A stretch of 64,000 nucleotides of DNA. Source: Aspidapion aeneum (Eukaryota; Arthropoda; Insecta; Coleoptera; Brentidae). The translations under genes were made by a program, and so were the position numbers. Location of the stretch: contig OY755045.1 of NCBI GenBank assembly GCA_963576565.1, positions 8,347,977 to 8,411,976 of the forward strand. The letters run 5' to 3'. The notes under the pieces were generated by a model, which was not told the DNA's origin, ran no database searches, and saw only the letters and a program-made list of their open reading frames with translations. The stretch's first letter is position 1, and each line of letters begins with the position of its first letter. Shown here piece after piece: positions 36,501-46,212 of the stretch.

Positions 36501-37533
36501 ACGACCCTGAAAAAATCAGCTGTTCTCCCGGGGCTGAATTTTACATTGGGTCTTATGGGAGGTCAGACGTTTTTTTATGATATTTTCAAAATAGCACTAC
36601 AGATTTCCGCAAAATTTCAGTGAAATATTCTCAGACACCATCCCGATATTCCACCAAAGGTTTGTAAGGAAGCAACATGATTAAAAGGTTAAAATCTTCA
36701 GGATTTAGCATTCCTTATTTTGAATTCAAATTACCCGCCATGTACCACATGCCAACTGTTATATTTGACTTTGTCATATGTGATTGTCACATTCGCTTCT
36801 GCTTTAAACTTAATTTTTGTGTGAGCTAATGAAGCGGCTATGAAAAATTAGGACTTACTATACATTTAAAAAAATTGTTCTGCCAGAATAAAGTAAAAAC
36901 AATCTCAAAAACGGCTTCATTTAACAAAAAATCAAATATCCATGAACCGTCATTCCAACTTCAATATTTTAAAGACAATCAGCTGTGTCGTAACGTGACC
37001 ATCAAAAAAAAAATCAGCCCCGGATGTGACGTCAACAAAGTGGAGGATCGTGGCCCGTCCATTTTGATAGCCCTGGGTAAACAATTGATAACTGTCAAAA
37101 AGTTATCTCAAAAATTATGATATATAGTTTAAGTCCCTTCTTAAAAGTGCAAAAAAGAATTTTTTTTAAATTTGCAAATCTCTGCCCAAAAGTGTTATTT
37201 CAAAACCCTTACAATTAGATTTTTGCCTACAATATTTAATAAGGACTTATTGCAACAAAGCCAGGCAGTACTAGTGCCAGGCACTATTCTGACAGTTTTT
37301 CATTGAAAACTGACAGTTGATATATTTCTGTGACTTTGGTGAGAATGACTCATTCTACTTAATTTTTTTTTAGATTCCCTGGTTTTAAAGAAGTCAGACT
37401 GGTTCCTAACAGACATGACATTGCTTTTGTTGAATTCGAAAATGAACTTCAGTCTGGAGCTGCGAAAGATGCATTACAAGGCTTTAAAATTACACCCACA
37501 CATGCAATGAAGATATCTTTTGCGAAGAAATAA
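30507..37533 (+). CDS. snf: U1A/U2B''-type spliceosomal protein (sans fille)
   Basis: Three coding exons, 30507-30743, 30890-31143 and 37374-37533, join in phase to 651 nt, or 216 residues. This is the length I recall for the fly protein. Splice sites are ATG|GTAAGA, CTTGCAG|CGG, CCA|GTAAGT and TTTTTAG|ATT. RRM1 has RNP2 at residues 8-14 (TIYINNL) and RNP1 at 49-56 (RGQAFVVF). A basic Lys/Arg linker covers 102-125. RRM2 has RNP2 at 143-149 (ILFLTNL) and RNP1 around 179-186. The family binds the stem-loops of U1 and U2 snRNAs as part of nuclear snRNPs; in insects one gene does the work of vertebrate U1A and U2B''. The first two coding introns are small or absent of elements, but the last (6.2 kb) is full of MITEs. 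Tandem AATAAA signals follow the stop. Confidence 0.95.
31185..31528. mobile_element. MITE with GGTGATCAGCTG ends, copy 2, 344 bp
   Basis: It has a perfect 8-bp duplication GAATATAC (31177-31184 and 31529-31536). Ends CGAGGGGTGATCAGCTG and CAGCTGATCATTCCTCG are inverted. The interior carries several GTCCTGT motifs. It sits in the last snf intron. The 8-bp duplication suggests a hAT-like element. Confidence 0.85.
31537..32029. other. Intronic interval, nothing recognised
   Basis: AT-rich intronic sequence of snf. The last ~60 bases (GCCAATCTATGGGCACCC) match the flank of the element at 3425-4013 in inverse orientation. The repeat block shared by these two places therefore extends beyond the MITE itself. 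Confidence 0.4.
32030..32696 (-). mobile_element. MITE with AGCTCACAC ends, copy 2
   Basis: Inverse-orientation relative of 3425-4013. It starts AGCTCACAC and ends GTGTGAGCT, with three internal direct units containing GACTCAATTACCTTTCGTTT and a short CAGACAGACAG remnant near 32550. Reading frames across it are by-products of the repeats. Confidence 0.7.
32780..34745. mobile_element. Fold-back element hosting a family C MITE
   Basis: Left-arm features (GGAGGCACTAAATACATTG, TTTACCGGGATGCGTCA) are mirrored at 34.65-34.73 kb (GACGCATCCCGGTAAA, CAATGTATTTGGTGCCTCC). An inner pair sits around GGGTCATAGGATTCGTTTT / AAAACGAATCCTATGACCC. The family C MITE at 33203-33815 interrupts it. No coding region. 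Confidence 0.6.
33203..33815 (-). mobile_element. MITE family C, copy 2, 613 bp
   Basis: Reverse orientation relative to copy 1. A perfect 7-bp duplication CTTCATG flanks it (33196-33202 and 33816-33822). It begins CAAGGCCAACAC and ends GATAGCCCTG. Confidence 0.85.
35654..36263 (-). mobile_element. MITE family C inside tandem unit 2
   Basis: Begins CAAGGCCAACAC with GGTAAAC on its left and ends GATAGCCCTG. The right side runs straight into the next tandem unit instead of a target duplication, as expected if the copy arose by duplication. Confidence 0.8.
36476..37075 (-). mobile_element. MITE family C, copy 3, 600 bp
   Basis: Perfect 7-bp duplication GGTAAAC at 36469-36475 and 37076-37082. 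Same ends as copies 1, 2 and 4. This is the original insertion in the tandem block, since both flanks survive. Confidence 0.85.
37250..37345. mobile_element. MITE family D fragment
   Basis: GACTTATTGCAACAAAGCCA and the adjacent AGTGCCAGGCACTATTCTGA, then CTGACAGTTGAT, match parts of the MITEs at 55660-55926 and 60072-60312. It lies about 30 bp before the last snf exon. Confidence 0.6.
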
Positions 37534-37701
37534 TTTTTGAAGGTAATTTTAGTTTGTAAGATATTATTTTTTTTACTTGGTGATAAAAAGAAACATTTTG
37601 AATAAGTGTAAGGTACAGTTTAAAGAATTTATGTATTTTTTAGTACGTAAAAAATAGGTTTAATGTTACAATATGGCAGGTACCCATTGCATGTTTCACA
37701 A

Positions 37702-37719
37702 AATAAATAAATTAATAAA
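37702..37719 (+). terminator. snf polyadenylation signals
   Basis: Three AATAAA hexamers (37702-37707, 37706-37711, 37714-37719) lie about 170-185 bases after the snf stop. This gives a short 3' untranslated region. Confidence 0.7.
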
Positions 37720-37738
37720 AAACATAAACTTACAATTT

Positions 37739-37744
37739 TTTATT
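37739..37744 (-). terminator. Minus-strand polyadenylation signal facing snf
   Basis: AATAAA on the minus strand, about 105 bases downstream of the stop of the terminal-exon candidate at 37847-37916. Cleavage 15-25 bases further on would overlap the snf 3' end. Confidence 0.45.
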
Positions 37745-37846
37745 TCTACATTTATCACATATATCCAGCCATAATTTAAACAATATATTATAAATTAATT
37801 CTATGTACAATTATTTAATGTAAAAAGTAAATTAAAAATAATTTTG

Positions 37847-37916
37847 CTACAGAGTGTTTCCTTTCTTTAAACTCAGTTTTTTCCGCAAAGTTAACATTTT
37901 TGTTTTGGATTTCTTT
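37847..37916 (-). CDS. Terminal exon candidate, basic 22-residue tail
   Basis: A pyrimidine-poor but usable acceptor (TTTTATTTAG) precedes one base that completes a codon, then 22 codons rich in Lys and Leu and a TAG. A minus-strand AATAAA follows. The one-base start phase fits the phase-2 end of the ORP exon at 46475-46213, the next exon upstream on this strand that I can identify. If joined, the ORP gene would make a short product lacking its lipid-binding domain. It may equally belong to another gene or be chance. Confidence 0.3.
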
Positions 37917-37919
37917 CTA

Positions 37920-38285
37920 AATAAAAAAAAATTAAAATAAAATTAGTAATCAAACTAAAAATTAATTTACAACATTACAATTATTACTATTTTTTTGTTA
38001 ATTAAATTAAAATTGAAGTTTTTAATACTTATATATACACTTTAAAATTCTACTTTTTGTAACATTAGCTGTCTAAAATGCACAACCTAAGTACAAATAT
38101 ACTATTAAGATTATTAAAATTGGGTGTCAGTTGATATGTCAGTTACAATGTTATATTTAAATAGAAATAGTTATTTATTTTATAATGTTTTTTATCTCTA
38201 TTTGCTTAGGGCCTATCCTTAAATTATGTAACGCTCAAGGGGGGGAGGAAGGGGGGGTTTGGCTTTGCATTCCAGTCAATGTTAT
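37920..38285. other. AT-rich interval without a recognised gene
   Basis: Long A/T runs and short open stretches only. A G-run (GGGGGGAGG and GGGGGGG) near 38240 is similar to those flanking family A fold-backs at 39850 and 40880. Confidence 0.5.
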
Positions 38286-38329
38286 TTTATTAACAAACGT
38301 GAAATTTCGTACCCGTGAATTTAAAAATC

Positions 38330-39333
38330 AAACAAGTTTTATGGCTAATCGGGCAGAAAGGAGTTTTTTGTTTCTCTTATATTTTTCCGTGGGTAGCTTG
38401 AAAGCTTAACCTCACGGGGGTCCAAGATCTAATGGACACCTAATAAGTGTTGACAGTTAACTGTTTCGTCCTTATGGGACTCCTCAGAACACTGCTGGTC
38501 AAGTGACAAATCTTGCGAAGTTAATCAGACGGTTTTGTCTCTAATTAAATGTAATTAGTGAGCGAACTATAGCAAGAGGCGCCATCTACCGAGATACGAG
38601 AGAAACAAAAAACCAAAAGCAGGGAAAACCCTGTTATACAATATCGATCAATGAAAAGATCGAATGCAAATAAAAGAAAACAACTATAGTCCGTGACCTA
38701 CGACAGCTCTTTGTCTTTTCAGGCCGGATCAACGCATTCTGCATTTTTACCATTCAAGACAGTGAGCGTCAATCAACGGAATTTATAAGCCAAATAATAC
38801 TTATTTGGCTTATAAATTCCGTTGATTGACGGCCAAATAATACTTATTTGGCTTATAAATTCCGTTGATTGACGCTCACTGTCTTGATGACGGGTAAAAA
38901 TGCAAAATGCGTTGATCCGGCCTGAAAAGACAAAGAGCTGTCGTAGGTCACGGACTATAGTTGTTTTCTTTTATTTGCATTCGATCTTTTCATTGATTGA
39001 TATTGTATAGCAGGGTTTTCCCTGCTTTTGGTTTTTTGTTTCTATCGTATCTCGGTAGATGGCGCCTCTTGCTATAGTTCACTCACTAATTACATTTAAT
39101 TAGAGACAAAACCGTCTGATTAACTTCGCAAGATTTGTCACTTGACCAGCAGTGTTCTGAGGAGTCCCATAAGGACGAAACGGTTAACTATCAACACTTA
39201 TTAGGTGTCCATTAGATCTTGGACCCCCGTGAGGTTAAGCCATAGAGAAAGGTTAAGCTTTCAAGCTACCCACGGAAAAATATAAGGGAAACAAAAAACT
39301 CCTTTTTGCCCGATTAGCCATGAAACTTGTTTG
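38330..39333. mobile_element. Fold-back family A, complete ~1.0 kb palindrome
   Basis: Both arms, about 500 bp each, pair from AAACAAGTTTTATGGCTAAT on the left to AGCCATGAAACTTGTTTGG on the right. The centre near 38825 contains two GGCTTATAAATTCCGTTGATT blocks facing inverted copies, so there is virtually no loop. An 18-bp extra segment near 39241-39258 is the main asymmetry. Non-coding. Confidence 0.85.
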
Positions 39334-39345
39334 GTTATTTTATTG

Positions 39346-41860
39346 TAACAAACGTGAAATTTCGTACCCGTGAATTTAAAAATCAAACAAGTTTCATGGC
39401 TAATCGGGCAAAAAGGAGTTTTTTGTTTCTCTCATATTTTTCAAAGAGCTGTCGTAGGTCACGGACTATAGTTGTTTTCTTCTATTTGCATTCGATCTTT
39501 TCATTGATCGATATTGTATAGCAGTGTTTCACCTGCTTTTGTTTTTTTTTGTTTCTCTCGTATCTCGGTAGATGGCGCTTCTTGCGATAGTTTTCTCATT
39601 ATTTACATTGAATTAGAGACAAAACCGTCTAATTAACTTCCCAAGATTTGTCATATTGACCAGCAGTGTTCTGAGGAGTCCCATAAGGACGAAACAGTTA
39701 ACTGTCAACACTTATTAGGTGTCCATTAGATCTTGGACCCCCGTGAGGTTAAGCTTTCGGGCTACCCACGGACAAATATGAGAGAAACAAAAAACTCCTT
39801 TTTGCCCGATTAGCCATGAAACTTGTTTGGTTATTTTATTGTGTTTTAGGGGGGGGGGTGGGTACAAAAATCCTGAATTTTTGCGTTACATAATTTAAAA
39901 ATGCTCCCTTAGAGGCTTCATGCACTTTTCATGGTAATGCAAAGTTGACTCCAGGGGTTGAAAGCTCTTACCTTTAGGAACAGAATTCCAGTTTTTGGAT
40001 ATCTGTCAAGCTCATGTCAAATACAATTCGATCTTTTCATTGATCAATATTGTATAGCAGTGTTTCACCTGCTTTTGTTTTTTTTGTTTCTCTCGTATCT
40101 CGGTAGATGGCGCTTCTTGCGATAGTTTTCTCATTATTTACATTATTTTAGAGACAAAACCGTCTAATTAACTTCCCAAGATTTGTCACATTGACCAGCA
40201 GTGTTCTGAGGAGTCCCATAAGGACGAAACAGTTAACTGTCAACACTTATTAGGTGTCAATTAGATCTTGGACCCCCGTGAGGTTAAGCTTTCGGGCTAC
40301 CCACGGAAAAATATAAGGGAAACAAAAAACTCCTTTTTGCCCGATTAGCCATGAAACTTGTTTGGTTATTTTATTGTAACAAACGTGAAATTTCGTACCC
40401 GTGAATTTAAAAATCAAACAAGTTTCATGGCTAATCGGGCAAAAAGGAGTTTTTTGTTTCTCTCACATTTTTCAAAGAGCTGTCGTAGGTCACGGACTAT
40501 AGTTGTTTTCTTTTATTTGCATTCGATCTTTTCATTGATCGATATTGTATAGCAGTGTTTCACCTGCTTTTGTTTTTTTTTGTTTCTCTCGTATCTCGGT
40601 AGATGGCGCTTCTTGCGATAGTTTTCTCATTATTTACATTTAATTAGAGACAAAACCGTCTAATTAACTTCCCAAGATTTGTCACATTGACCAGCAGTGT
40701 TTTGAGGAGTCCCATAAGGACGAAACAGTTAACTGTCAACACTTATTAGGTGTCCATTAGATCTTGGACCCCCGTGAGGTTAAGCTTTGGGGCTACCCAC
40801 GGAAAAATATGAGAGAAACAAAAAACTCCTTTTTGCCCGATTAGCCATGAAACTTGTTTGGTTATTTTATTGTGTTTTAGGGGGGGGGGGGGTTCAAAAA
40901 TCCTGAATTTTTGCGTTACATAATTTAATAATGCTCCCTTAGAGGCTTCATGCACTTTTCATGGTAATGCAAAGTTGACTCCAGGGGTTGAAAGCTCTTA
41001 CCTTTAGGAACAGAATTCCAGTTTTTGGATATCTGTCAAGCTCATGTCAAATATAATATGGCGGATCAAACATGAAAAACAGGATAATTTTGGAAAATTC
41101 AGAACTTTTTCTAAATTAATTTTATTTTATTTGGATTGTAGTGCTTTTAAAAAAACTATTAATTACTTGCATTTTTAATGTTTTAATTCCTCAACATCAT
41201 GTTTTTTTGTGTTTTTTCCGGTTTATAGAAAAACTGTTAATTGTAAAAAAATCAAAAGATACAAAAAATTTACGAAATTTACCTGATGGTAGGTTTTTTG
41301 TAGAGCTTTAACTTTCCACTGATGTGCCTTTTAGGTTCCTAGAGATTGCCCTAAGGTATACAAAATAATCGGGAAAACATTGGTGCAAACTCGTAGGTCG
41401 GACATATTTAAACAGTCATATTTGACAGAATTAGACTTTAAAAAAATTAGCTTATGCTATTTAGCTTTCAAGCTACCCACGGAAAAATATGAGAGAAATA
41501 AAATCTCCTTTTTACCCGATTAGCCACGAAACTTGTTGTTTCTTTTTATTTGTAATCAATCTCTTCATTGATTTCGCCTGCTATATTTCTGGTTTCTCTC
41601 GTATCTCGGTAGATGGCGCTTCTTGCGAGAGTTTTCTTATTACTTACATAGAATTAGAGACAAAACCGTTTAATTAACTTCGCAAGAGTGTCACATTGAC
41701 CAAGCAGTGTTCCGAGGAGTCCCATAAGGACGAAACAGTTAACTGTCAACACTTATTAGGTATCCATTAGATCTTGGACCCCCGCGAGGTTAAGCTTTCA
41801 AGCTACCCATGGAAAAATATGAGAGAAACAAAAACTTCTTTTTACCCGATTTACCACTTA
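39346..41860. mobile_element. Cluster of further family A fold-back arms
   Basis: Right-arm copies occur at about 39440-39830, 40025-40365, 40480-40860 and 41580-41850. Short left-arm pieces lie at 39370-39440, 40390-40460 and 41464-41535. Units separated by about 1.03 kb (39327 and 40358) are near-identical, so the cluster grew by local duplication. G-runs (39850, 40880) and a shared block (39900-40050, 40930-41060) belong to the duplicated unit. Confidence 0.75.
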
Positions 41861-42530
41861 TTGGATATCTGTCAAACTCATGTCAAATACAATATGGCGG
41901 CTCAAACATGAAAAACACGATAATTTTGGAAAATTCACAACTTTTTTATATTTCGTAAATTTTATTTTATTTGGATAATAGTGCACTGTAAAAAAACTGT
42001 TGATTTTGCAAAAAAAAATAAGAAAATTTTTGTGTCTAGGGGTACCCTCAGGCCAATTTCGTAGATTTTTTAGCATAACTCGAAAACTTTTTAACTTATA
42101 GTAAAAATGAAACCCACTGTGGATATAACTTGTCAATACCCATCTTTTTTGTATCTTGTGATTTTTTTGTAAAATCAACAGTTTCTCTATAAAACGATAA
42201 AAACATAAAAAAAAAACATTAAGTTCAGGAATATATTTTTTTAAGACACAAAAACATTAAAAATGCAAGAGATTAATAGTTTTTATAAAAGTGCACTATA
42301 ATCCAAATAAGAAAAAATCGGTTAAGAAATAAAAAACTTGTAAGTTTTCCAAAATTCCTCTGTTTTTTATTTTTGAGTCGCCATATTGTATTTGGCATAA
42401 GTTTGACAGATGTCTAATAAGTGGAATCGTGTTCCCAAAGGTAAGGGTTTTCAACCCCTGAAGTCAACATTGCATTAACACCACGAAAAGTGCCGGAAGG
42501 CCTCTAAGCGAATAAAGTGACAAGCTAATG
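39890..42530. mobile_element. Outer fold-back with TTAGAGGCTTCATGCAC / CCGGAAGGCCTCTAAGC arms
   Basis: A left arm around 40925-41100 (AGAGGCTTCATG, GTTGACTCCAGGGGTTGAAA, ATGGCGG) is mirrored at 42360-42515 (CGCCATATTG, TTCAACCCCTGAAGTCAAC, GGCCTCTAAG). An additional left-arm copy lies at 39905-40022. Family A units lie inside. No gene is visible. Confidence 0.55.
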
Positions 42531-42599
42531 CAGTCCTTTAACCAGTAATACTAAAATATCTCCCATTTTTTTACTTGAAAACTAATTTTAAACTTCTAA

Positions 42600-42900
42600 A
42601 ACTGCTCAGCAAATATTAATATCCTTGCAAATTGTTCAAACAGTCTAAGCTAACACCAGTGTCACTATTCTTGAAATGTCCCCGAGGAGTACTTCCTCAA
42701 AATCGGGTGAAAGTCAAACTGCGCATGTCATTTCACTTAATTTCCGCATCTCTATTGGTCCTCGTTCGAATTTTGAGGTGTACTCGCTCTGGGAGATTTC
42801 AAGAATAACGACACGATGTCGCTTTCAGCAAATTAGCATATATGTCTATTGACATAAATATCAGAGTCCTCTATCGCAAGACTGGCATATTAGACGCTTA
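42600..42900 (-). pseudogene. Most decayed ORP exon copy (copy A), split by a 170-bp fold-back
   Basis: Pieces corresponding to the ORP exon remain on both sides of a MITE: TGTTCAAACAGTCTAAGCT on one side, and GATGTCGCTTTCAGCAA then CAGAGTCCTCTATCGCAAG on the other. The frame is lost. This copy is older than the other array members. Confidence 0.6.
42655..42827. mobile_element. Fold-back MITE inside ORP exon copy A, ~170 bp
   Basis: GTCACTATTCTTGAAATGTC / GAGATTTCAAGAATAACGAC and GTACTTCCTCAAAAT / ATTTTGAGGTGTAC pair. The interior contains GCGCATGTCATTTCAC. Non-coding. Confidence 0.75.
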
Positions 42901-43645
42901 TTTAGCTATTTTATAAAGTATAAACTCTTTTGTTTCACTATAAGCCCCTAATTTTCTACATTTTATGCCCTCAAATTTTCAATTCCTATTAATCCTTATC
43001 AATACAAAAAGACTAGCATTAAACTATTGGAAACAAAAAAAAATCTATTACAACAAATAGGAAAATAAACTTAGACTTGATCCGATTTATTGGGGTGAAA
43101 GGGTGGACTTTTAGTGGTGCATAACGGTTTTTCCCGTTTTTCAGCGAAACTAGCTCCCCTATCGAAAAAATTTAAAAACAAAAGTTATAGGCAAAAAAAC
43201 TGAGAGAAATCTAAAAAAACCTGTTTTTTGATTTTTATTTCCTACATCTTTTTTTGTTTGTGACAAACTTTGGCGGACACACCCCAGAAAACGTCGTCTA
43301 ATTTTTAGATGGCGTAAAGAATTTATTATTAAAATATAAGTTAATTAATTTTGAGTTATGTAAAAAATAGTTTTTACAAAAGTTGTAGGTATTTTTATTA
43401 CCTATAACTTTTCTCTTTAACTATTTTTGATAAGAGGTCTAATTTTGCTGAAAACCGTAAAAAACCGTTGCCACTCCTAAAACTTCACCCTAAGAGCTCG
43501 GATCGAGTCTAATTCATTTTTCCTGTTAGCTGCAATATATTTTCTTTCATTTCCTATAGCTTTCATGATGTTATTTATTTTTCCCTTTTTTTAAAATGTC
43601 TAATACCTCCTATAAGCCCAATCCCCTAATTTTCATATTACAAAC

Positions 43646-43818
43646 CCTGTTCGACTGCTCAGTGCGTGTTGATTCCTCTGTAAAATGTTTAAACACTGAT
43701 TCAAACAGTGCAAGCTGGCGGCAGATGTCGCTTTAAGCAACAGAAGATCCCTGTCAATTGACAATTGAGCGCCAGAGTCCTCTATCGTGTGATAGATGAC
43801 GCTATGAGCTTGTTCAGT
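43646..43818 (-). pseudogene. ORP exon copy B
   Basis: Open in the ORP frame over the duplicated part, which includes LLLLKATSAASLHCLNQCLN. The donor GG|GTTTGT is kept. The 5' third of the exon and its acceptor are replaced by an intron-like block (AAAACCACTGGTTTTTAAAA). Confidence 0.6.
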
Positions 43819-44290
43819 TTCTTTGTTGGAAGATTTTAAAAACCAGTGGTTTTTTGTTAAAATGTCTATTTGTAGATGATGTAAAAAACTAAACAAAAAA
43901 ATCAGAAGATAAAAATTTAAAATAAAAAACCGTTTTTTTTTTTGGATTTTTCTTGTAAAATTTTGAGTTATGTAAAAAATAGTTTATACAAAACTTGTAG
44001 ACAATCTTATTACCTATAACTTTTCTTTTCAACTATTTTTGGTAGGAGGTCTAGTTTCGCTAAAAACCGTAAAAACCGTTGCCACTCCTAGAACGTCACC
44101 CTAAGAGCTCGAATCGAGTCTAATTCATTTTTCCTGTTAGCTGCAATATATTTTCTTTCATTTCCCATAGCTTTGATGATGTTACTTATTTTTCCATTTC
44201 TTAAAAGGTCTAATACCTCCTATAAGCCCCTAATTTTCTAAATTAAATCCCCTAATTTTCAATTCCTATCAATCCTCATCAATTACAAAC

Positions 44291-44463
44291 CCTGTTCGAC
44301 TGCTCAGTGCGTGTTGATTCCTATGTAAAATGTTCAAACACTGATTCAAACAGTGCAAGCTGGCGGCAGATGTCGCTTTAAGCAACAGAAGATCCCTTTC
44401 GATCGAGAATTGAGCGCCAGAGTCCTCTATCGCGTGGCAGAGAACGCTATCAGCTTGTTCGGT
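44291..44463 (-). pseudogene. ORP exon copy C
   Basis: Same truncated exon portion and donor as copy B, with the LLLLKATSAASLHCLNQCLN stretch retained and the same replacement at the 5' side. Confidence 0.6.
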
Positions 44464-44932
44464 TTCTTTGTTGGAAGATTTTAAAAACCAGTGGTTTTTT
44501 GTTAAAACATCTATTTTAAGATGATGTAAAAAATAAACAAAAAAATTAGAAGATAAAAATTTAAAACGAAAAACCGTTTTTTTTTTTATTTTTCTTGTAA
44601 AATTTTGAGTTATGTAAAAAATAGTTTATACAAAACTTGTAGACAATCTTATTACCTATAACTTTTCTTTTCAACTATTTTTGGTAGGAGGTCTAGTTTC
44701 GCTAAAAACCGTAAAAACCGTTGCCACTCCTAAAACGTCACCCTAAGAGCTCGGATCGAGTCTAATTCATTTTTCCTGTTAGCAGCAATATATTTTCTTT
44801 CATTTCCCATAGCTTTCATGATGTTACTTATTTTTCCATTTCTTAAAAGGTCTAATACCTCCTATAAGCCCCTAATTTTCTAAATTAAATCCCCTAATTT
44901 TCAATTCCTATCAATCCTCATCAATTACAAAC

Positions 44933-45104
44933 CCTGTTCGACTGCTCAGTGCGTGTTGATTCCTATGTAAAATGTTCAAACACTGATTCAAACAGTGCAA
45001 GCTGGCGGCAGATGTCGCTTTAAGCAACAGAAGATCCCTTTCGATCGATAATTGAGCGCCAGAGTCCTCTATCGCGTGGCAGAGAACGCTATCAGCTTGT
45101 TCGG
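44933..45104 (-). pseudogene. ORP exon copy D
   Basis: The frame stays open through the exon portion and 60 or more codons of the upstream block. No convincing acceptor was found at the junction with the upstream block (only ACAAAG|AAACC, with a poor pyrimidine tract). Confidence 0.6.
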
Positions 45105-45573
45105 TTTCTTTGTTGGAAGATTTTAAAAACCAGTGGTTTTTTGTTAAAACATCTATTTTAAGATGATGTAAAAAATAAACAAAAAAATTAGAAGATAAAA
45201 ATTTAAAACGAAAAACCGTTTTTTTTTTATTTTTCTTGTAAAATTTTGAGTTATGTAAAAAATAGTTTATACAAAACTTGTAGACAATCTTATTACCTAT
45301 AACTTTTCTTTTCAACTATTTTTGGTAGGAGGTCTAGTTTCGCTAAAAACCGTAAAAACCGTTGCCACTCCTAAAACGTCACCCTAAGAGCTCGAATCGA
45401 GTCTAATTCATTTTTCCTGTTAGCTGCAATATATTTTCTTTCATTTCCCATAGCTTTGATGATGTTACTTATTTTTCCATTTCTTAAAAGGTCTAATACC
45501 TCCTATAAGCCCCTAATTTTCTAAATTAAATCCCCTAATTTTCAATTCCTATCAATCCTCATCAATTACAAAC

Positions 45574-45743
45574 CCTGTTCGACTGCTCAGTGCGTGTTGA
45601 TTCCTCTGTAAAATGTTCAAACACTGATTCAAACAGTGCAAGCTGGCGGCAGATGTCGCTTTAAGAAACAGATCCCTGTCAATTGACAATTGGGCGCCAG
45701 AGTCCTCTATCGTGTGATAGATGACGCTATCAGCTTGTTCGGT
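45574..45743 (-). pseudogene. ORP exon copy E
   Basis: Like copies C and D but with a 3-bp in-frame deletion near 45665 and a different base pattern (CAATTGACAATTGGGCGCC). The donor is kept. Confidence 0.6.
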
Positions 45744-46212
45744 TTCTTTGTTGGAAGATTTTAAAAACCAGTGGTTTTATGTTAAAACGTCTATTTTAAG
45801 ATGATGTAAAAAATAAACAAAAAATTAGAAGATAAAAATTAAAAACAAAAAAAATCGTTTTTTCGATGTTTCTTGTAAAATTTTGAGTTATGTAAAAAAT
45901 AGTTTATACAAAACTTGTAGACCTTTTTATTAACTATAACTTTTCTTTTCAACTATTTTTGGTAGGAGGTCTAGTTTCGCTGTAAACCGTAATAAAACCG
46001 TTGCCACTCCTAAAACGTCACCCTAAGAGCTCGGATCGAGTCTAATTCATTTTTCCTGTTAGCAGCAATATATTTTCTTTCATTGCCCATAGCTTTCATA
46101 ATGTTACTTATTTTTCCATTTCTTAAAAGGTCTAATACCTCCTATAAGCCCCTAATTTTCTAAATTAAATCCCCTAATTTTCAATTCCTATCAATCCTCA
46201 TCAATTACAAAC

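Larger units (their letters stand above)
35045..37075. repeat. Tandem triplication of a MITE plus flank, ~820-bp unit
   Basis: The block starting CTCAATAAGAAAAAAA-GCCTCAG recurs at about 35046, 35447 and 36267. Units 2 and 3 are ~820 bp and almost identical, each ending in a family C MITE. Unit 1 has lost the MITE's left half (the join is near 35225). Units 1-2 and 2-3 join directly at GCCCTG|CCTCAATAAG. Only the last MITE keeps its right target duplication, so a MITE-bearing locus was duplicated after insertion. Confidence 0.85.

Noticed and set aside
35570..36580. Two identical 62-codon frames 822 bp apart
   Set aside because: Identity is due to the tandem duplication. Each frame runs from flank into a MITE.
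42655..42827. Hairpin considered as a structured RNA gene
   Set aside because: It interrupts a decayed exon copy and has typical fold-back MITE arms.
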